A DNA stretch of 62,120 nucleotides. Source: an uncultured Desulfosporosinus sp. Its GTDB lineage: Bacteria; Bacillota; Desulfitobacteriia; Desulfitobacteriales; Desulfitobacteriaceae. A program made the translations under genes and the position numbers. Below are positions 1 through 8,580 of this stretch, piece by piece. The first letter of the stretch is position 1. Each line of letters starts with the position of its first letter. The DNA is taken from contig CAKMJS010000047.1 in the NCBI GenBank assembly GCA_927405585.1, positions 1-62,120 on the forward strand, written 5' to 3'. The notes under the pieces were generated by a model. It was not told the origin of the DNA, did no database searches, and worked only from the letters and a program-made list of their open reading frames with translations.

Positions 1-186
1 AACGAGGATGATATGGATCATGAAGGCCTAGCTATGAGGCATCTAGGCGAGGGTATGCTCAAGGAACGTGCAGGAGAACTGCATCAAGCTTTTAATGAGT
101 ACATGATGGCTAATGTTCTAGATCCTTGCTTAGAAGTAGCCCAGACGAAACTCGCAGAACTTAAACAGAAGCTAGGAAGTGAATAG
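1..186 (+). CDS. C-terminal end of an unidentified protein
   Basis: The window opens inside a reading frame that runs 61 codons to a TAG stop. The visible tail is strongly helical and charged (it ends in TKLAELKQKLGSE) and has one Cys; I recognise no motif. It ends 37 bp before the first MaoC-type gene on the same strand, so it is probably the preceding gene of the same operon. Function unknown because the N-terminus lies outside the window. Confidence 0.5.
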   Translation, partial: NEDDMDHEGLAMRHLGEGMLKERAGELHQAFNEYMMANVLDPCLEVAQTKLAELKQKLGSE

Positions 187-223
187 GTCAGATTGATCTG
201 CTTGAAGAGGAAGGCGGTGGCTT

Positions 224-622
224 ATGATTGGGAAAGAATTAATTGGCCTAGAGAGTGAACCAGTCCTCTTGAAGATAAGGCCCGAGGTCGTGCAAAGGTT
301 TGCTGAGGCAACGGGTATTCCGTTTGATGAACGAGTGCCTCCGACCTTTGTGGGAACGTTAATGCAGGCAAACATTGCTGGGCTAGAATTGCCGATTATC
401 GGCTTGATCCACGGAGAACAGAAATTTACCTATTATCGGCAACTTTATCTAGGAGACAGTGTTACCTATAAACGGCGCATTAACGATGTTTATGAACGCG
501 TGGGTAAACTGGGAAATATGACGTTTATGGTACTCGAGACCACCGGGTATGATTTGATGGGCGAATTAGTCTTTTCCAGTAGTTCAACCTTAATTGCCCC
601 AGAAAAGGGGGAAAATGTATGA
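224..622 (+). CDS. MaoC-like (HadA-type) dehydratase subunit, copy 1
   Basis: A 132-residue FAS1/HadA-type single hot-dog protein, the non-catalytic partner in two-subunit (R)-specific enoyl-CoA hydratases and 3-hydroxyacyl dehydratases. The family pattern seen is the N-terminal IGKELIG segment, a central PPTFV, and a C-terminal hot-dog strand with the ETTGYDLMGELVF block. It lacks the D-x4-H catalytic loop. The ATG follows a GAGGAAGGCGGTGG ribosome site. Its stop overlaps the next ATG (ATGA), so the two subunits are translationally coupled. A close paralogue lies at 10876. Its acyl-CoA substrate is unknown. Confidence 0.8.
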   Translation: MIGKELIGLESEPVLLKIRPEVVQRFAEATGIPFDERVPPTFVGTLMQANIAGLELPIIGLIHGEQKFTYYRQLYLGDSVTYKRRINDVYERVGKLGNMTFMVLETTGYDLMGELVFSSSSTLIAPEKGENV

Positions 623-1023
623 AAAGGTTGGTACAGTACGAGGTCTCCGATCGACTGCCTGTGCGAAAATGGGTTCCGAATGACATCCAAATTCGTCAGT
701 ACGCCGAGGCTTCGGGGGATTTTAATCCCATTCACCTGGATGACAACTATGCACGCCTTGCGGGTCTGGGAGGAGTAATTGCGCATGGTATGCTAACTAT
801 GGCTCAAATGGCGGCTATGCTTACTGATTGGATGGGAAAAGAGGGAGAACTTAGTAAATTTAATGTGAGGTTCGAACATATGGTCCGCCCGGGCGATACG
901 ATAAAGTGCTCAGGATATATCAGAGAGCGCTCGGAAAACACCTTAGTTTGCGATTTAGAGGCGTTGAACCACAAAGAAGAGAGAGTGTTATCGGGCCTCG
1001 CCCTCATAACAATTCAACTCTAA
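619..1023 (+). CDS. MaoC-like (HadB-type) catalytic dehydratase subunit, copy 1
   Basis: A 134-residue MaoC hot-dog protein with the hydratase-2 motif: YAEASGDFNPIHLDD supplies the catalytic Asp and His, followed by GLGGVIAHGMLTMAQM. It should reversibly hydrate or dehydrate a 3-hydroxyacyl-CoA (R-specific in most relatives) together with the preceding HadA-like subunit, whose stop it overlaps by 4 bp. A crotonase follows 44 bp downstream. The near copy at 11270 has the same motif. The family call is firm; substrate and stereochemistry are inferred. Confidence 0.85.
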   Translation: MKRLVQYEVSDRLPVRKWVPNDIQIRQYAEASGDFNPIHLDDNYARLAGLGGVIAHGMLTMAQMAAMLTDWMGKEGELSKFNVRFEHMVRPGDTIKCSGYIRERSENTLVCDLEALNHKEERVLSGLALITIQL

Positions 1024-1067
1024 TCAAGTTTCCATGGTTATAATGGGAGAGGGGAAGATTATATATA

Positions 1068-1859
1068 ATGGATGAACAAATTTTAGTAAAATTAAATAAA
1101 GAAAACGGTATAGCGATTATCACGATCGAGAACGGACCAATGAATGTCTTAAGTCAGGAAGTTGTCCGCCAACTAGATGGAGTATGTGATGATATTGAAG
1201 AAGATTCTGAGATAGTGGTTGCCATAGTCACGGGGAGCGGAGAACGGGCCTTTATGGCGGGAGCGGACATCAAAGAATTTCCTGATTCCATGAAGCTTAC
1301 TGAGGAAGAAATGCTGGTTAGTTCTTTAAAGGGTCATGCAATCTTCAATAAGTTTGATTTCCTCAAAAAGCCCACCATTGCAGCAATAAATGGTTTGGCA
1401 TTTGGCGGTGGATGCGAGCTGGCTATGCTTTGTGATATTAGAATCGCTGAAGAACAAGCCTTGTTAGGATTTCCGGAAATCAAACTGGGACTCTTCCCGG
1501 GCGGTGGTGGTACACAACGATTGCCCCGTCTGGTCGGTGAGGCGAAAGCTAAGGAACTAATGTTTACTGGGGATCCTATTACTGCCCTGATGGCCAAGGA
1601 AATAGGCTTGGTAAATCAAGTTGTCTCCAAGGGGGAAGCACTCCCCGCTGCTATAAAAATGGCTCAAACCATTGCCCAGCGCTCGCTACCTGCGCTTAGT
1701 CTTATTAAAGAGGCTGTAGACAAAGGAACCCAGTTATCCCTGGAGGAGGGATTAAGCCTTGAGGCAAAACTCTTCGCTAAAGTGTTTCAGACCGAGGATA
1801 TTAGAGAAGGAGTAGCAGCTTTTATAGAAAAAAGGAAGGCTAATTTCAAACATCGCTAA
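1068..1859 (+). CDS. Enoyl-CoA hydratase/isomerase (crotonase), copy 1
   Basis: A 263-residue crotonase. The oxyanion-hole segments AFMAGADIKEF and INGLAFGGGCELAM are present. Both catalytic glutamates of true hydratases are visible, one in GGGCELAM and one in GFPEIKLGLFPGGGGTQRLPR. It most likely hydrates trans-2-enoyl-CoA during beta-oxidation in the cytoplasm. Start ATG follows GAGGGGAAG. It closes the first operon fragment: a hairpin with a T-run follows 20 bp after the stop. A second crotonase is at 12222 and a truncated third at 32104. Confidence 0.92.
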   Translation: MDEQILVKLNKENGIAIITIENGPMNVLSQEVVRQLDGVCDDIEEDSEIVVAIVTGSGERAFMAGADIKEFPDSMKLTEEEMLVSSLKGHAIFNKFDFLKKPTIAAINGLAFGGGCELAMLCDIRIAEEQALLGFPEIKLGLFPGGGGTQRLPRLVGEAKAKELMFTGDPITALMAKEIGLVNQVVSKGEALPAAIKMAQTIAQRSLPALSLIKEAVDKGTQLSLEEGLSLEAKLFAKVFQTEDIREGVAAFIEKRKANFKHR

Positions 1860-1879
1860 ATCACTCAATTTAGGATAAG

Positions 1880-1917
1880 AACTCTCAAAACTGGTCTAAC
1901 AGTTTAGAGGGTTTTTT
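1880..1917 (+). terminator. Rho-independent terminator after crotonase 1
   Basis: An imperfect 14-bp stem (AACTCTCAAAACTG against CAGTTTAGAGGGTT, two mismatches) around a 6-base loop, followed by TTTTTTATTTT. Confidence 0.8.
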
Positions 1918-2029
1918 ATTTTCGCATAGGCCTGATGCACAACAAAGTTTGAATATAGTCTTTTTCAAAGTAGGAACTATTCCTTGGCATGGCTAAGCCT
2001 AAACTACGTTATTGTAAAATTAAGATGAT

Positions 2030-2075
2030 ATACAAAGTAAACACTGCATAGAACATTGTGTATGCAATTTAAACA
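2030..2075 (+). promoter_or_regulatory. Enhancer-type upstream element, site 1
   Basis: Direct repeat ATACAAAGTAAACA (2030-2043) and ATGCAATTTAAACA (2062-2075), 11 of 14 bases identical, 32 bp start to start (about three helical turns). It lies 85 bp upstream of the -24/-12 promoter at 2115. The same pair recurs at 6327, 11948 and 26288, each time ahead of a sigma-54 promoter. It is the likely binding site of the activator encoded at 4651; binding is inferred, the repeat is seen. Confidence 0.75.
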
Positions 2076-2114
2076 CTATCGGGTTGTACAACGTCCTTGG
2101 GCAGAAATATAGTC

Positions 2115-2130
2115 TGGCATGGTTCTTGCA
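2115..2130 (+). promoter_or_regulatory. Sigma-54 promoter for the ABC binding protein
   Basis: TGGCATGGTTCTTGCA matches the -24/-12 consensus with the GG and GC elements at the required spacing. Transcription would start near 2141, giving a leader of about 180 nt before the GTG at 2320. Confidence 0.88.
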
Positions 2131-2145
2131 ATCTTTTTAATTAGA

Positions 2146-2179
2146 ATTTTCAAAATAATGAATATATTATTTTGAAAAT
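2146..2179 (+). repeat. Perfect 14-bp inverted repeat at the 5' end of the transcript
   Basis: ATTTTCAAAATAAT and ATTATTTTGAAAAT flank a 6-base loop. It begins about 5 nt after the predicted sigma-54 start, so the mRNA should begin with a long AU hairpin. It may stabilise the message or be a protein site; no T-run follows, so it is not a normal terminator. Confidence 0.75.
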
Positions 2180-2319
2180 CACTCTTAACCAATACACGTA
2201 GAAATGCAGAATGAGATTTAGCAATTGCTAGAAAGGGGGAATGAGTATAGCAAATGTTGGATGACCGTAGAGATCGGTTGGAGAAGAGTTAATGAAATAG
2301 AAAGAGGTGCATATAAAAA

Positions 2320-3537
2320 GTGAAACGAGAGAAAAATTTATGGCTAGTGCTTGCTTTAATCCTTATTCTGGTGGTCTCAGGTTGCGGTACGAAACCTACT
2401 GCAAGTCCTTCCGAACCTGCAGCTGCGGCGAGTACTGAGGTCAAATCTATAAACATTGGTTATACCGGACCTTTGAGTGGTGGAGGCGCTTTATATGGCA
2501 AAGATGTAACCGATGGATTAGATATGGCCGTCGATGAGATTAATGCTAAAGGACTCATGGTCAACGGTCAAAAGTATAAAATCAACTTTGTGAAACTAGA
2601 TGACCAGTACCTGCCGGATAAAGCTGCAACGAATGCGCGTAGACTAAAGGCAGAGCACAATGCTCCTGTAATTTTTATTCCTCATAGTGGTGGCGCCTTC
2701 GCCCTTCAACAATTCAACGAAACCGATGGATTTTTGATGATGGCCTACACAAGTGAGCCGAAGATAACCGAAACAGGTAATAAGTTGACCCTCCGGATTC
2801 CCCCTCCGTACAACCTTTATCCCGAGGAATTCTCCAAACGTGTTATGGAGAAGTATGGTAAGAAAGTAGCGCTCGTACCTACAACAAGCCAATACGGTAA
2901 GGACTGGAGCGCAGTATTTATTCCGGCTTGGGAAAAACTGGGCGGTACTGTTGTCTCGAATACCCCGGTGGATTATAACAAAGAAGCGGACTTCAATACC
3001 TATCTAAGCAAAGCCCTAGCAGCAAAACCAGATGTTTTGTTTGTGGGAGGTCCATCCCAACCGACTGCCCTGGTGATCAAACAAGCCCGACAACTCGGCT
3101 TCAATGGTGGATTTGTGGTCATGGACCAAGCAAAGGTTGAACAAATGGCGCAAACTGTACCTTTGTCAGATTTGAACGGAGTAGTGGGTGTAGTACCTGT
3201 CTACCTATACGACAGTCCAGGAGCAACGCCGTTCGTGGAGCGGTTCAAAGCAAAATACAACGGAAAAGTACCAGCTTGGGAGTCGGCTTGGAACTATGAA
3301 TATATGATGTTGTTAGCAAAAGGAATCGAAAAAGCTGGAAATGTTACCGATGCTACAAAGATATTTGAGGGAATAAAAGCAGTCACTCCCTTTAATGATC
3401 CAAGCCTGGTTGTTCCCCTTCCTGGAGTCGACAGCAAGGGCGGTTCGATGGTGGATGCCACAGGAATTATGGTAGTAGACGGGAAATACACTAAGCCGTT
3501 CGCGATTAAGAACCCAGCCAATCCAGCAAACAAGTAA
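2320..3537 (+). CDS. ABC transporter substrate-binding lipoprotein (Leu/Ile/Val-binding family)
   Basis: A 405-residue periplasmic-binding-type protein. A lipoprotein signal peptide (hydrophobic stretch of about 15 residues, then SGCG) would anchor it outside the membrane. The type I fold is seen in IGYTGPLSGGGALYGKDVTDGLDMAVDEIN and later FVGGPSQPTALVIKQARQLGF. It should deliver ligand to LivHMGF at 6682-10022, although the activator gene and a pseudogene lie between. The operon content suggests the ligand may be an organic or aromatic acid rather than leucine. GTG start behind AGAGGTG. A terminator hairpin follows at 3594. Confidence 0.88.
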   Translation: MKREKNLWLVLALILILVVSGCGTKPTASPSEPAAAASTEVKSINIGYTGPLSGGGALYGKDVTDGLDMAVDEINAKGLMVNGQKYKINFVKLDDQYLPDKAATNARRLKAEHNAPVIFIPHSGGAFALQQFNETDGFLMMAYTSEPKITETGNKLTLRIPPPYNLYPEEFSKRVMEKYGKKVALVPTTSQYGKDWSAVFIPAWEKLGGTVVSNTPVDYNKEADFNTYLSKALAAKPDVLFVGGPSQPTALVIKQARQLGFNGGFVVMDQAKVEQMAQTVPLSDLNGVVGVVPVYLYDSPGATPFVERFKAKYNGKVPAWESAWNYEYMMLLAKGIEKAGNVTDATKIFEGIKAVTPFNDPSLVVPLPGVDSKGGSMVDATGIMVVDGKYTKPFAIKNPANPANK

Positions 3538-3593
3538 GTAGAAGTTCAAAGACCGTCAAAGGACAGAAACAGAAGCAGATTCCTAAGATCAGT

Positions 3594-3622
3594 AAGGGCC
3601 GGAAATACCCATAACGGCCCTT
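3594..3622 (+). terminator. Hairpin after the binding-protein gene
   Basis: AAGGGCCG pairs with CGGCCCTT around a 13-base loop, 57 bp after the stop. Only a short T-containing stretch follows, so strength is uncertain. Confidence 0.55.
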
Positions 3623-3909
3623 CTAGATCTCTTCAAATCTAGGGTCGAATAGCATCCACGACTTAATTGACTGTAGAGCACCGCAGGGTTGGAAAAGATG
3701 ACTCTAAGGATTAATCGATTCAGTAAATAGTCTACGGATGCACATTAGAAAGCATATATTGCCTGGTCGCGTTCGAACGTGTCGTTAATATTCGATGCGG
3801 AACGCCCCAAGCTCCAATAATTCAGGCCGCAGGTGAGGAGTGACCGGGACGCCTGATTGGCCGAGTTTTTATTGTGGTAAAGAACAGGAAGTATAACGAA
3901 TGAGTAATT
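3623..3909. other. Non-coding stretch without recognisable content
   Basis: No open frame with a ribosome site, no promoter consensus and no repeat shared with the other intergenic regions was found. It is probably decayed sequence next to the pseudogene that follows. Confidence 0.4.
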
Positions 3910-4340
3910 CGATATTTACTAAATAAATGTCAAATATTTTTTTTATCCGGTGAGCAAGATGGGAAATTTCCATATAGCAACGGGTTGATGATCGATAGTG
4001 CACAAACGGTACTCGTGGATACGGGATTTGGGCGCAGTCGAAGGGAGGCTATACTTCAAAACGGCGAGGTGGATGTTATTATCAATACTCATTTCCATCT
4101 CGACCATGCTTATGGTAACAAGTTCTTGAACTAAGAGACGAACAAATCCTACAGCATCTACATGTTCCCAAGACTTTAGCAGAGCTACTTGATTCGAGAA
4201 TTATCTTTCGTCTGTATCCTGAACCCCAAGGCGTTTACCGTTATTTCGAAAAGACTATGCTTGTGAAACACCTACAACGTTTTATGCAGGAGGGAAAAGT
4301 ATTTATCAAACCCGATGGAAGGTACAAGGCATATACTTGA
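3910..4340 (+). pseudogene. Metallo-beta-lactamase-fold hydrolase, deleted and frameshifted
   Basis: One frame gives an N-terminal MBL segment: GKFPYSNGLMIDSAQTVLVD, then TGFG, and the zinc motif NTHFHLDHAYGNKF. It stops at 4132-4134. The next frame from 4131 continues with a C-terminal winged-helix-like tail (DEQILQHLHVPKTLAELLD ... FIKPDGRYKAY) ending at 4338-4340. The central third of a normal MBL protein of about 300 residues is missing. No intact start with a ribosome site is visible. It cannot make a working enzyme. Confidence 0.75.
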
Positions 4341-4650
4341 GGGGTTATCATGCTATTGTCTCGACTGATGATCGATTGGCAAGGGGAATAAATAAAGTAT
4401 TGTTAACCCCAGATGGCTGTGGATGCAGTGAAGAGTGGTCTTAACCGAATTAACCCTCAACAGACGACTATCAAAGACTTTGAGCAATTGTACTTGAAGG
4501 CGATGTCTTGAGAGAGGCATTTAATGAAGTGCATGTCCGCAAAATTTATATATTATTAGGAATTAATTGAATATTATGTCAACTATCTTTACTTCAATAC
4601 ATATGTCCCGTATACTGTTTACATAAGATACAAAAAAATGAGGGATAAAC

Positions 4651-6054
4651 ATGAGTGCAGGGGCTCACGCTGTCACAACTAGTATTATTCCGCAATGGAA
4701 TCGTGAACTCTTATTTGAGATCTTGGATAATATCCATGATGTTGTACTTGTTATTGATTCGGATACTACCATTGTTTACGCCAACGACGCCTACGCAAGG
4801 ATTCTAGGAGTACCCGTTGCCAAAGTTTTGGGCAGAAGACTAGACATCATCGAACCCAATTCGGCGACTATTAATGTGCTCCGTACAGGAAAGGGTAGTC
4901 GAGGCGGAGATTATTTAGATTCTCTAAAAATTGATGTAGTAGGGAGTTCTTTTCCACTTTATAATGGAAAAAACATCATCGGAGCCGTATCAATCTTTAA
5001 AAATATTACTGAAGTTGTAGAACTAAATCGCGAGTTACAGCAGACCAAGGGTGTAGCAGACTATTTGAAGGAGCAGTTAGAGCAATGGCAGAACCTGCCT
5101 AAGTCCTTCAAAGAATATGTGGGACAGAACAGTCGTTTGAAGGAAACTTTAGTGTTAGCAGCCAAAGTCGCTCGAACAGATAGTACTGTGTTGATTCTCG
5201 GTGAAAGTGGCGTTGGCAAAGAGGTTTTGGCTAGAGCTGTACATAATTGTAGCCGTCGTAAAGATAAGCCCATGATTAAAGTGAATTGTGCTGCGATACC
5301 AGAGGACTTGATAGAAAGTGAACTCTTTGGCTATGAAGATGGGGCTTTTACAGGTGCAAAAAAGGGAGGAAAACTTGGTAGGTTCGAACTGGCGCATAGC
5401 GGTACAATTTTTCTGGACGAAATAGGTGACATGAGCCTTACTATGCAGGCTAAACTGTTACGTGTGCTGCAAGAAAAGGAGTTTGAACGTGTTGGTGGTA
5501 CGAAGACTGTCAAAGTTAATATACGAGTTATCGCTGCCACTAATAGGGATTTAGTAAGTATGATCGAAAAAGGTTCCTTTCGGCGCGACCTGTATTATCG
5601 GTTAAATATCGTTCCTCTCAACCTAACCCCACTACGAGAGCGGAAAGATGACATATTAGAACTGTCCAAAACATTTCTGCGTAAATTCTCTCAAGAAGTG
5701 GGGCATGAGTTGATTCTGTCTCCCCACGTAGTAAGGTTTCTCCAAGCCTATGATTGGCCTGGTAATATTAGGGAATTGCAAAGTGTACTAGAACATGCAA
5801 GTATCGTCTGCAGTGGCATATCCATAGAAATTCATCATTTCCCTGCGCATATAATACCTGCTGCTGACGACGACAACTCAAGGATTAAGGAAAAACCTTA
5901 TGATGTAAAAGAAATTGTAGGTAGGATGGAAAAAGAATTGATTCTATCTGCGTTAGCCTCCTATAACAATAACCGTACCCAAGCCATGAAGGCGTTAGGG
6001 ATTTCAAGGCGTGCATTTTATGATAAGTTACGGAGATATGGAATCGAAGAGTAA
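4651..6054 (+). CDS. Sigma-54-dependent transcriptional activator (PAS-AAA+-Fis)
   Basis: A 467-residue NtrC-family enhancer-binding protein. Residues 20-125 form a PAS sensor domain ([20 protein letters not shown]). A coiled linker follows. The AAA+ domain has Walker A GESGVGKE (184-191), the sigma-54 contact loop GAFTGA (231-236) and Walker [11 protein letters not shown]. The C-terminus is a Fis-type helix-turn-helix ([25 protein letters not shown]). There is no receiver domain, so the PAS domain probably senses a metabolite or redox signal directly. It is the only sigma-54 activator in the window and is surrounded by seven -24/-12 promoters, so it very likely controls the island. The sequence just upstream contains CTGTTTACATAAG, a possible degenerate half-site for self-control. 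Confidence 0.93.
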   Translation: MSAGAHAVTTSIIPQWNRELLFEILDNIHDVVLVIDSDTTIVYANDAYARILGVPVAKVLGRRLDIIEPNSATINVLRTGKGSRGGDYLDSLKIDVVGSSFPLYNGKNIIGAVSIFKNITEVVELNRELQQTKGVADYLKEQLEQWQNLPKSFKEYVGQNSRLKETLVLAAKVARTDSTVLILGESGVGKEVLARAVHNCSRRKDKPMIKVNCAAIPEDLIESELFGYEDGAFTGAKKGGKLGRFELAHSGTIFLDEIGDMSLTMQAKLLRVLQEKEFERVGGTKTVKVNIRVIAATNRDLVSMIEKGSFRRDLYYRLNIVPLNLTPLRERKDDILELSKTFLRKFSQEVGHELILSPHVVRFLQAYDWPGNIRELQSVLEHASIVCSGISIEIHHFPAHIIPAADDDNSRIKEKPYDVKEIVGRMEKELILSALASYNNNRTQAMKALGISRRAFYDKLRRYGIEE

Positions 6055-6109
6055 GAAATCAGCCGTCTATTATATCTATATCGTGTCCACCTGAGTTCTG
6101 TTTTAATTA

Positions 6110-6151
6110 AGATAAGAGGGTGTGTTTGTTTTTGAACACCCCCTCTTATCT
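6110..6151 (+). terminator. Long hairpin after the activator gene
   Basis: AGATAAGAGGGTGT pairs almost perfectly with ACACCCCCTCTTATCT around a T-rich loop, 56 bp after the stop. A T-run after the stem is weak, so it may act as a bidirectional or mRNA-end structure. Confidence 0.65.
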
Positions 6152-6326
6152 ATTAGTCTCTATAATTCGAGCAACTGGTCAGGCACCATTCCGTACGTAG
6201 ATTTTTTGGCATTAATATTGCAATTATTAAATAAATTTATCTTTATTAATTGTGGAACGAGGTGGAATGGTGAAAAGCAATAATTCGTGCGGAGGGAACT
6301 TTTAATCAACCTGCTTTGAAATTGAT

Positions 6327-6372
6327 ATACAAAGTAAACAAATTTATAAAACATATGTATGCAAACTATACA
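6327..6372 (+). promoter_or_regulatory. Enhancer-type upstream element, site 2
   Basis: ATACAAAGTAAACA (6327-6340) is identical to site 1; the second copy ATGCAAACTATACA (6359-6372) is again 32 bp downstream. It lies 98 bp upstream of the promoter at 6425. Confidence 0.75.
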
Positions 6373-6424
6373 TTAGTAGTTCCAGAAGAACTAGTACAAT
6401 GGTTGTAAGCAACTCAAATTTGAG

Positions 6425-6440
6425 TGGCATTATTTTTGCA
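6425..6440 (+). promoter_or_regulatory. Sigma-54 promoter for livHMGF
   Basis: TGGCATTATTTTTGCA carries the -24 GG and -12 GC at correct spacing. A short inverted repeat (AATGTA/TACATT, 6470-6485) follows within the predicted leader, and the block GCAATTAGAGAGGGGGAA (from 6504) resembles one in the leader of the binding-protein gene. Confidence 0.85.
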
Positions 6441-6681
6441 TTAGTATTTAAAGAATATTCAAATTATTAAATGTAATACTACATTATTGCTTATTAGTTT
6501 TTTGCAATTAGAGAGGGGGAAGAACTAACAAATTGCATGCAGGAGTGAAAGACGACATTGAAAAGGAATGTCAGAGTATCGAATAGCCCATAAAGTTGTA
6601 CTTATGGTTTATTAATTAGTGTCAAAACATCCAGGATCTACGCTCTGTCGTGTTCTGGAGAGGAATGGAAGGGGTGGCTCT

Positions 6682-7545
6682 ATGAATTTATTAATACAGC
6701 AGACGGTTAACGGATTGACGTTAGGCAGCATTTATTGCTTAGTCGCGTTAGGACTCACTCTCATCTATGGCATCATGGAAGTGCCTAATTTCGCCCATGG
6801 GCATTTTTACATGATCGGAGGATACGTTACCTTTTTCATGATGACTCTGTACGGCATCAACTACTGGGTGTCGGCCCTCATTTCGGGCCTAGTATTAGCT
6901 GTATGTGGTATTTTATTAGAAAGATTAGTATTCAATCCTATGCGTCATACCCCGCACTCCAATCAATTCATTGCGGCAGTGGGAGCTATGCTGTTTCTTG
7001 AAGCCTCTGCGCGGGTTCTCTGGGGTTCCGATTTCCGGAGTATTCCAGCAATTTATGACAAAGTGCTTGTGTTTGGTGGGGTTAGACTTACCGAACAACG
7101 GCTGATTATCATTGCAGGAGCGGTCGTCTTAATGGTAGTACTGTATATATTCCTAAAACACACCATGATTGGATCGACGATTGAGGCCATGGCACAAAAC
7201 AGAGACGGCGCCAGTTTAGTTGGAATTGACGTCAATCGAGTGGCGATGTTGACTTTTGCCGTTGCCTCCATTCTGGCTTCAGCTGCCGCCTCCTTAGCAG
7301 GACCAATCTTCCTAGTGTATCCCGCCATGGGATCGCTGATCATCATGAAGGCCTTCGTGATCATCGTCATCGGGGGAATGGGAAGTATTCCGGGAGCTGT
7401 CCTCGGGAGCTTCATCTTGGGCATGACGGAAAGTCTCGGCGCGACGTATATTTCGAGTAGCTATAAAGATGTCATCGCTTTTGCTATTTTGGTTTTGATC
7501 CTCTCGTTAAAACCATCGGGTCTTTTTGCAAAGGGGGCAAGATAA
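6682..7545 (+). CDS. livH: Branched-chain amino acid-type ABC permease LivH
   Basis: A hydrophobic 287-residue inner-membrane permease with about eight helices. The family opening MNLLIQQTVNGLTLGSIYCL and the GIMEVPNFAHGHFYMIGGY loop are present, as is the C-terminal EAA-like GGMGSIPGAVLGSFILGMTE. The ATG at 6682 is chosen over an upstream GTG at 6619 because it has GGAAGGGGTGG before it and matches the usual LivH N-terminus. It is immediately followed by livM and belongs to the sigma-54-driven transporter operon. Confidence 0.93.
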   Translation: MNLLIQQTVNGLTLGSIYCLVALGLTLIYGIMEVPNFAHGHFYMIGGYVTFFMMTLYGINYWVSALISGLVLAVCGILLERLVFNPMRHTPHSNQFIAAVGAMLFLEASARVLWGSDFRSIPAIYDKVLVFGGVRLTEQRLIIIAGAVVLMVVLYIFLKHTMIGSTIEAMAQNRDGASLVGIDVNRVAMLTFAVASILASAAASLAGPIFLVYPAMGSLIIMKAFVIIVIGGMGSIPGAVLGSFILGMTESLGATYISSSYKDVIAFAILVLILSLKPSGLFAKGAR

Positions 7546-8580
7546 GTGTTTGTTTTTTTAAAAAAACCAAAATTTTGGGCCTATCTTGTGCTTCTAGCCG
7601 TTGCCATCGTGTTTCCCTTCATAAGCCCCAATCGATACTACTTGACCGTCGTGACCCTGAGCTTCATCTATGCCATCGCGGTCTATGGACTTAACCTCAT
7701 TGTTGGGTATTTGGGTCAGTTATCGCTTGCCCAAGCCGGATTTTTTGGGCTAGGCGCCTATGTGTCGGGCTTACTCAGTCTGAAGCTCCACATGTCATTT
7801 TGGTTAACAATGCCGCTAGCCGCCGTGGCAACCACTGTGGTCGCCTTAATGGTTGGATTAATCTCCTTTCGTACTCGAGGGCATTATTTTGTAATTCTCA
7901 CCCTATGCATAGGCGTCATTATCCACTTGGTCATTGAAAAATGGGACGATTTAACCGGAGGTGTACGGGGTTTAATAGGAATTCCTAGGCCCACCAGCAT
8001 CGGGCCCATTGATTTCATATCGCTGGAATCTCAGTATTACCTAGTCCTTGCCTTCCTGATGCTAACGATCTTTGTCATGAGTCGGATCGCTTCGTCTCTG
8101 GTGGGTAGAACCTTTAAATCCATTCGTAACAGTGAAGAACTAGCGGCAACCTTGGGCATTAATGTTATGAATAACAAACTACTGGCCTTTGGTATTGCCG
8201 CCTTTTTTACCGGTATAGCGGGCGCGTTGTTTGCAGGATATATACGGTTTATAGGTCCGGATATTTGCAATCCCAATCTCACCTTTGAATTTCTGTTATT
8301 TCTATTAATAGGAGGCCAGGCGACAATAGCGGGACCTCTAGTGGGGACCCTTGTAGCCAACGGACTGACAGAAAGCCTCCAGTTTATGCAGGAATATCGC
8401 ATGGTCGTCTTCGGGATCCTGTTGATACTAATTGTTAGGTTCTTCCCAGGGGGGCTTGCTGGGGAAACAAGAATCCTTATCACAAAGCTTGAAAACCGGT
8501 TCAACAAAAGAAAGAAGTCGAGAACAAACGCGCCGTCGAAAGGAGAAAGCCATGCTACTAAAGACCAAGGCTTTAACTAA
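7546..8580 (+). CDS. livM: Branched-chain amino acid-type ABC permease LivM
   Basis: A 344-residue membrane permease starting with GTG directly after the livH stop. The family segments YGLNLIVGYLGQLSLAQAGFF and GGQATIAGPLVGT are clear. About ten membrane segments are followed by a basic cytoplasmic tail of some 35 residues that overlaps the start of livG by 29 bp. It forms the heteromeric channel with LivH. Confidence 0.93.
   Translation: MFVFLKKPKFWAYLVLLAVAIVFPFISPNRYYLTVVTLSFIYAIAVYGLNLIVGYLGQLSLAQAGFFGLGAYVSGLLSLKLHMSFWLTMPLAAVATTVVALMVGLISFRTRGHYFVILTLCIGVIIHLVIEKWDDLTGGVRGLIGIPRPTSIGPIDFISLESQYYLVLAFLMLTIFVMSRIASSLVGRTFKSIRNSEELAATLGINVMNNKLLAFGIAAFFTGIAGALFAGYIRFIGPDICNPNLTFEFLLFLLIGGQATIAGPLVGTLVANGLTESLQFMQEYRMVVFGILLILIVRFFPGGLAGETRILITKLENRFNKRKKSRTNAPSKGESHATKDQGFN

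Noticed and set aside
1985-2000. TGGCATGGCTAAGCCT as a sigma-54 promoter
   Set aside because: The -24 block is present, but no GC element lies at the required distance.
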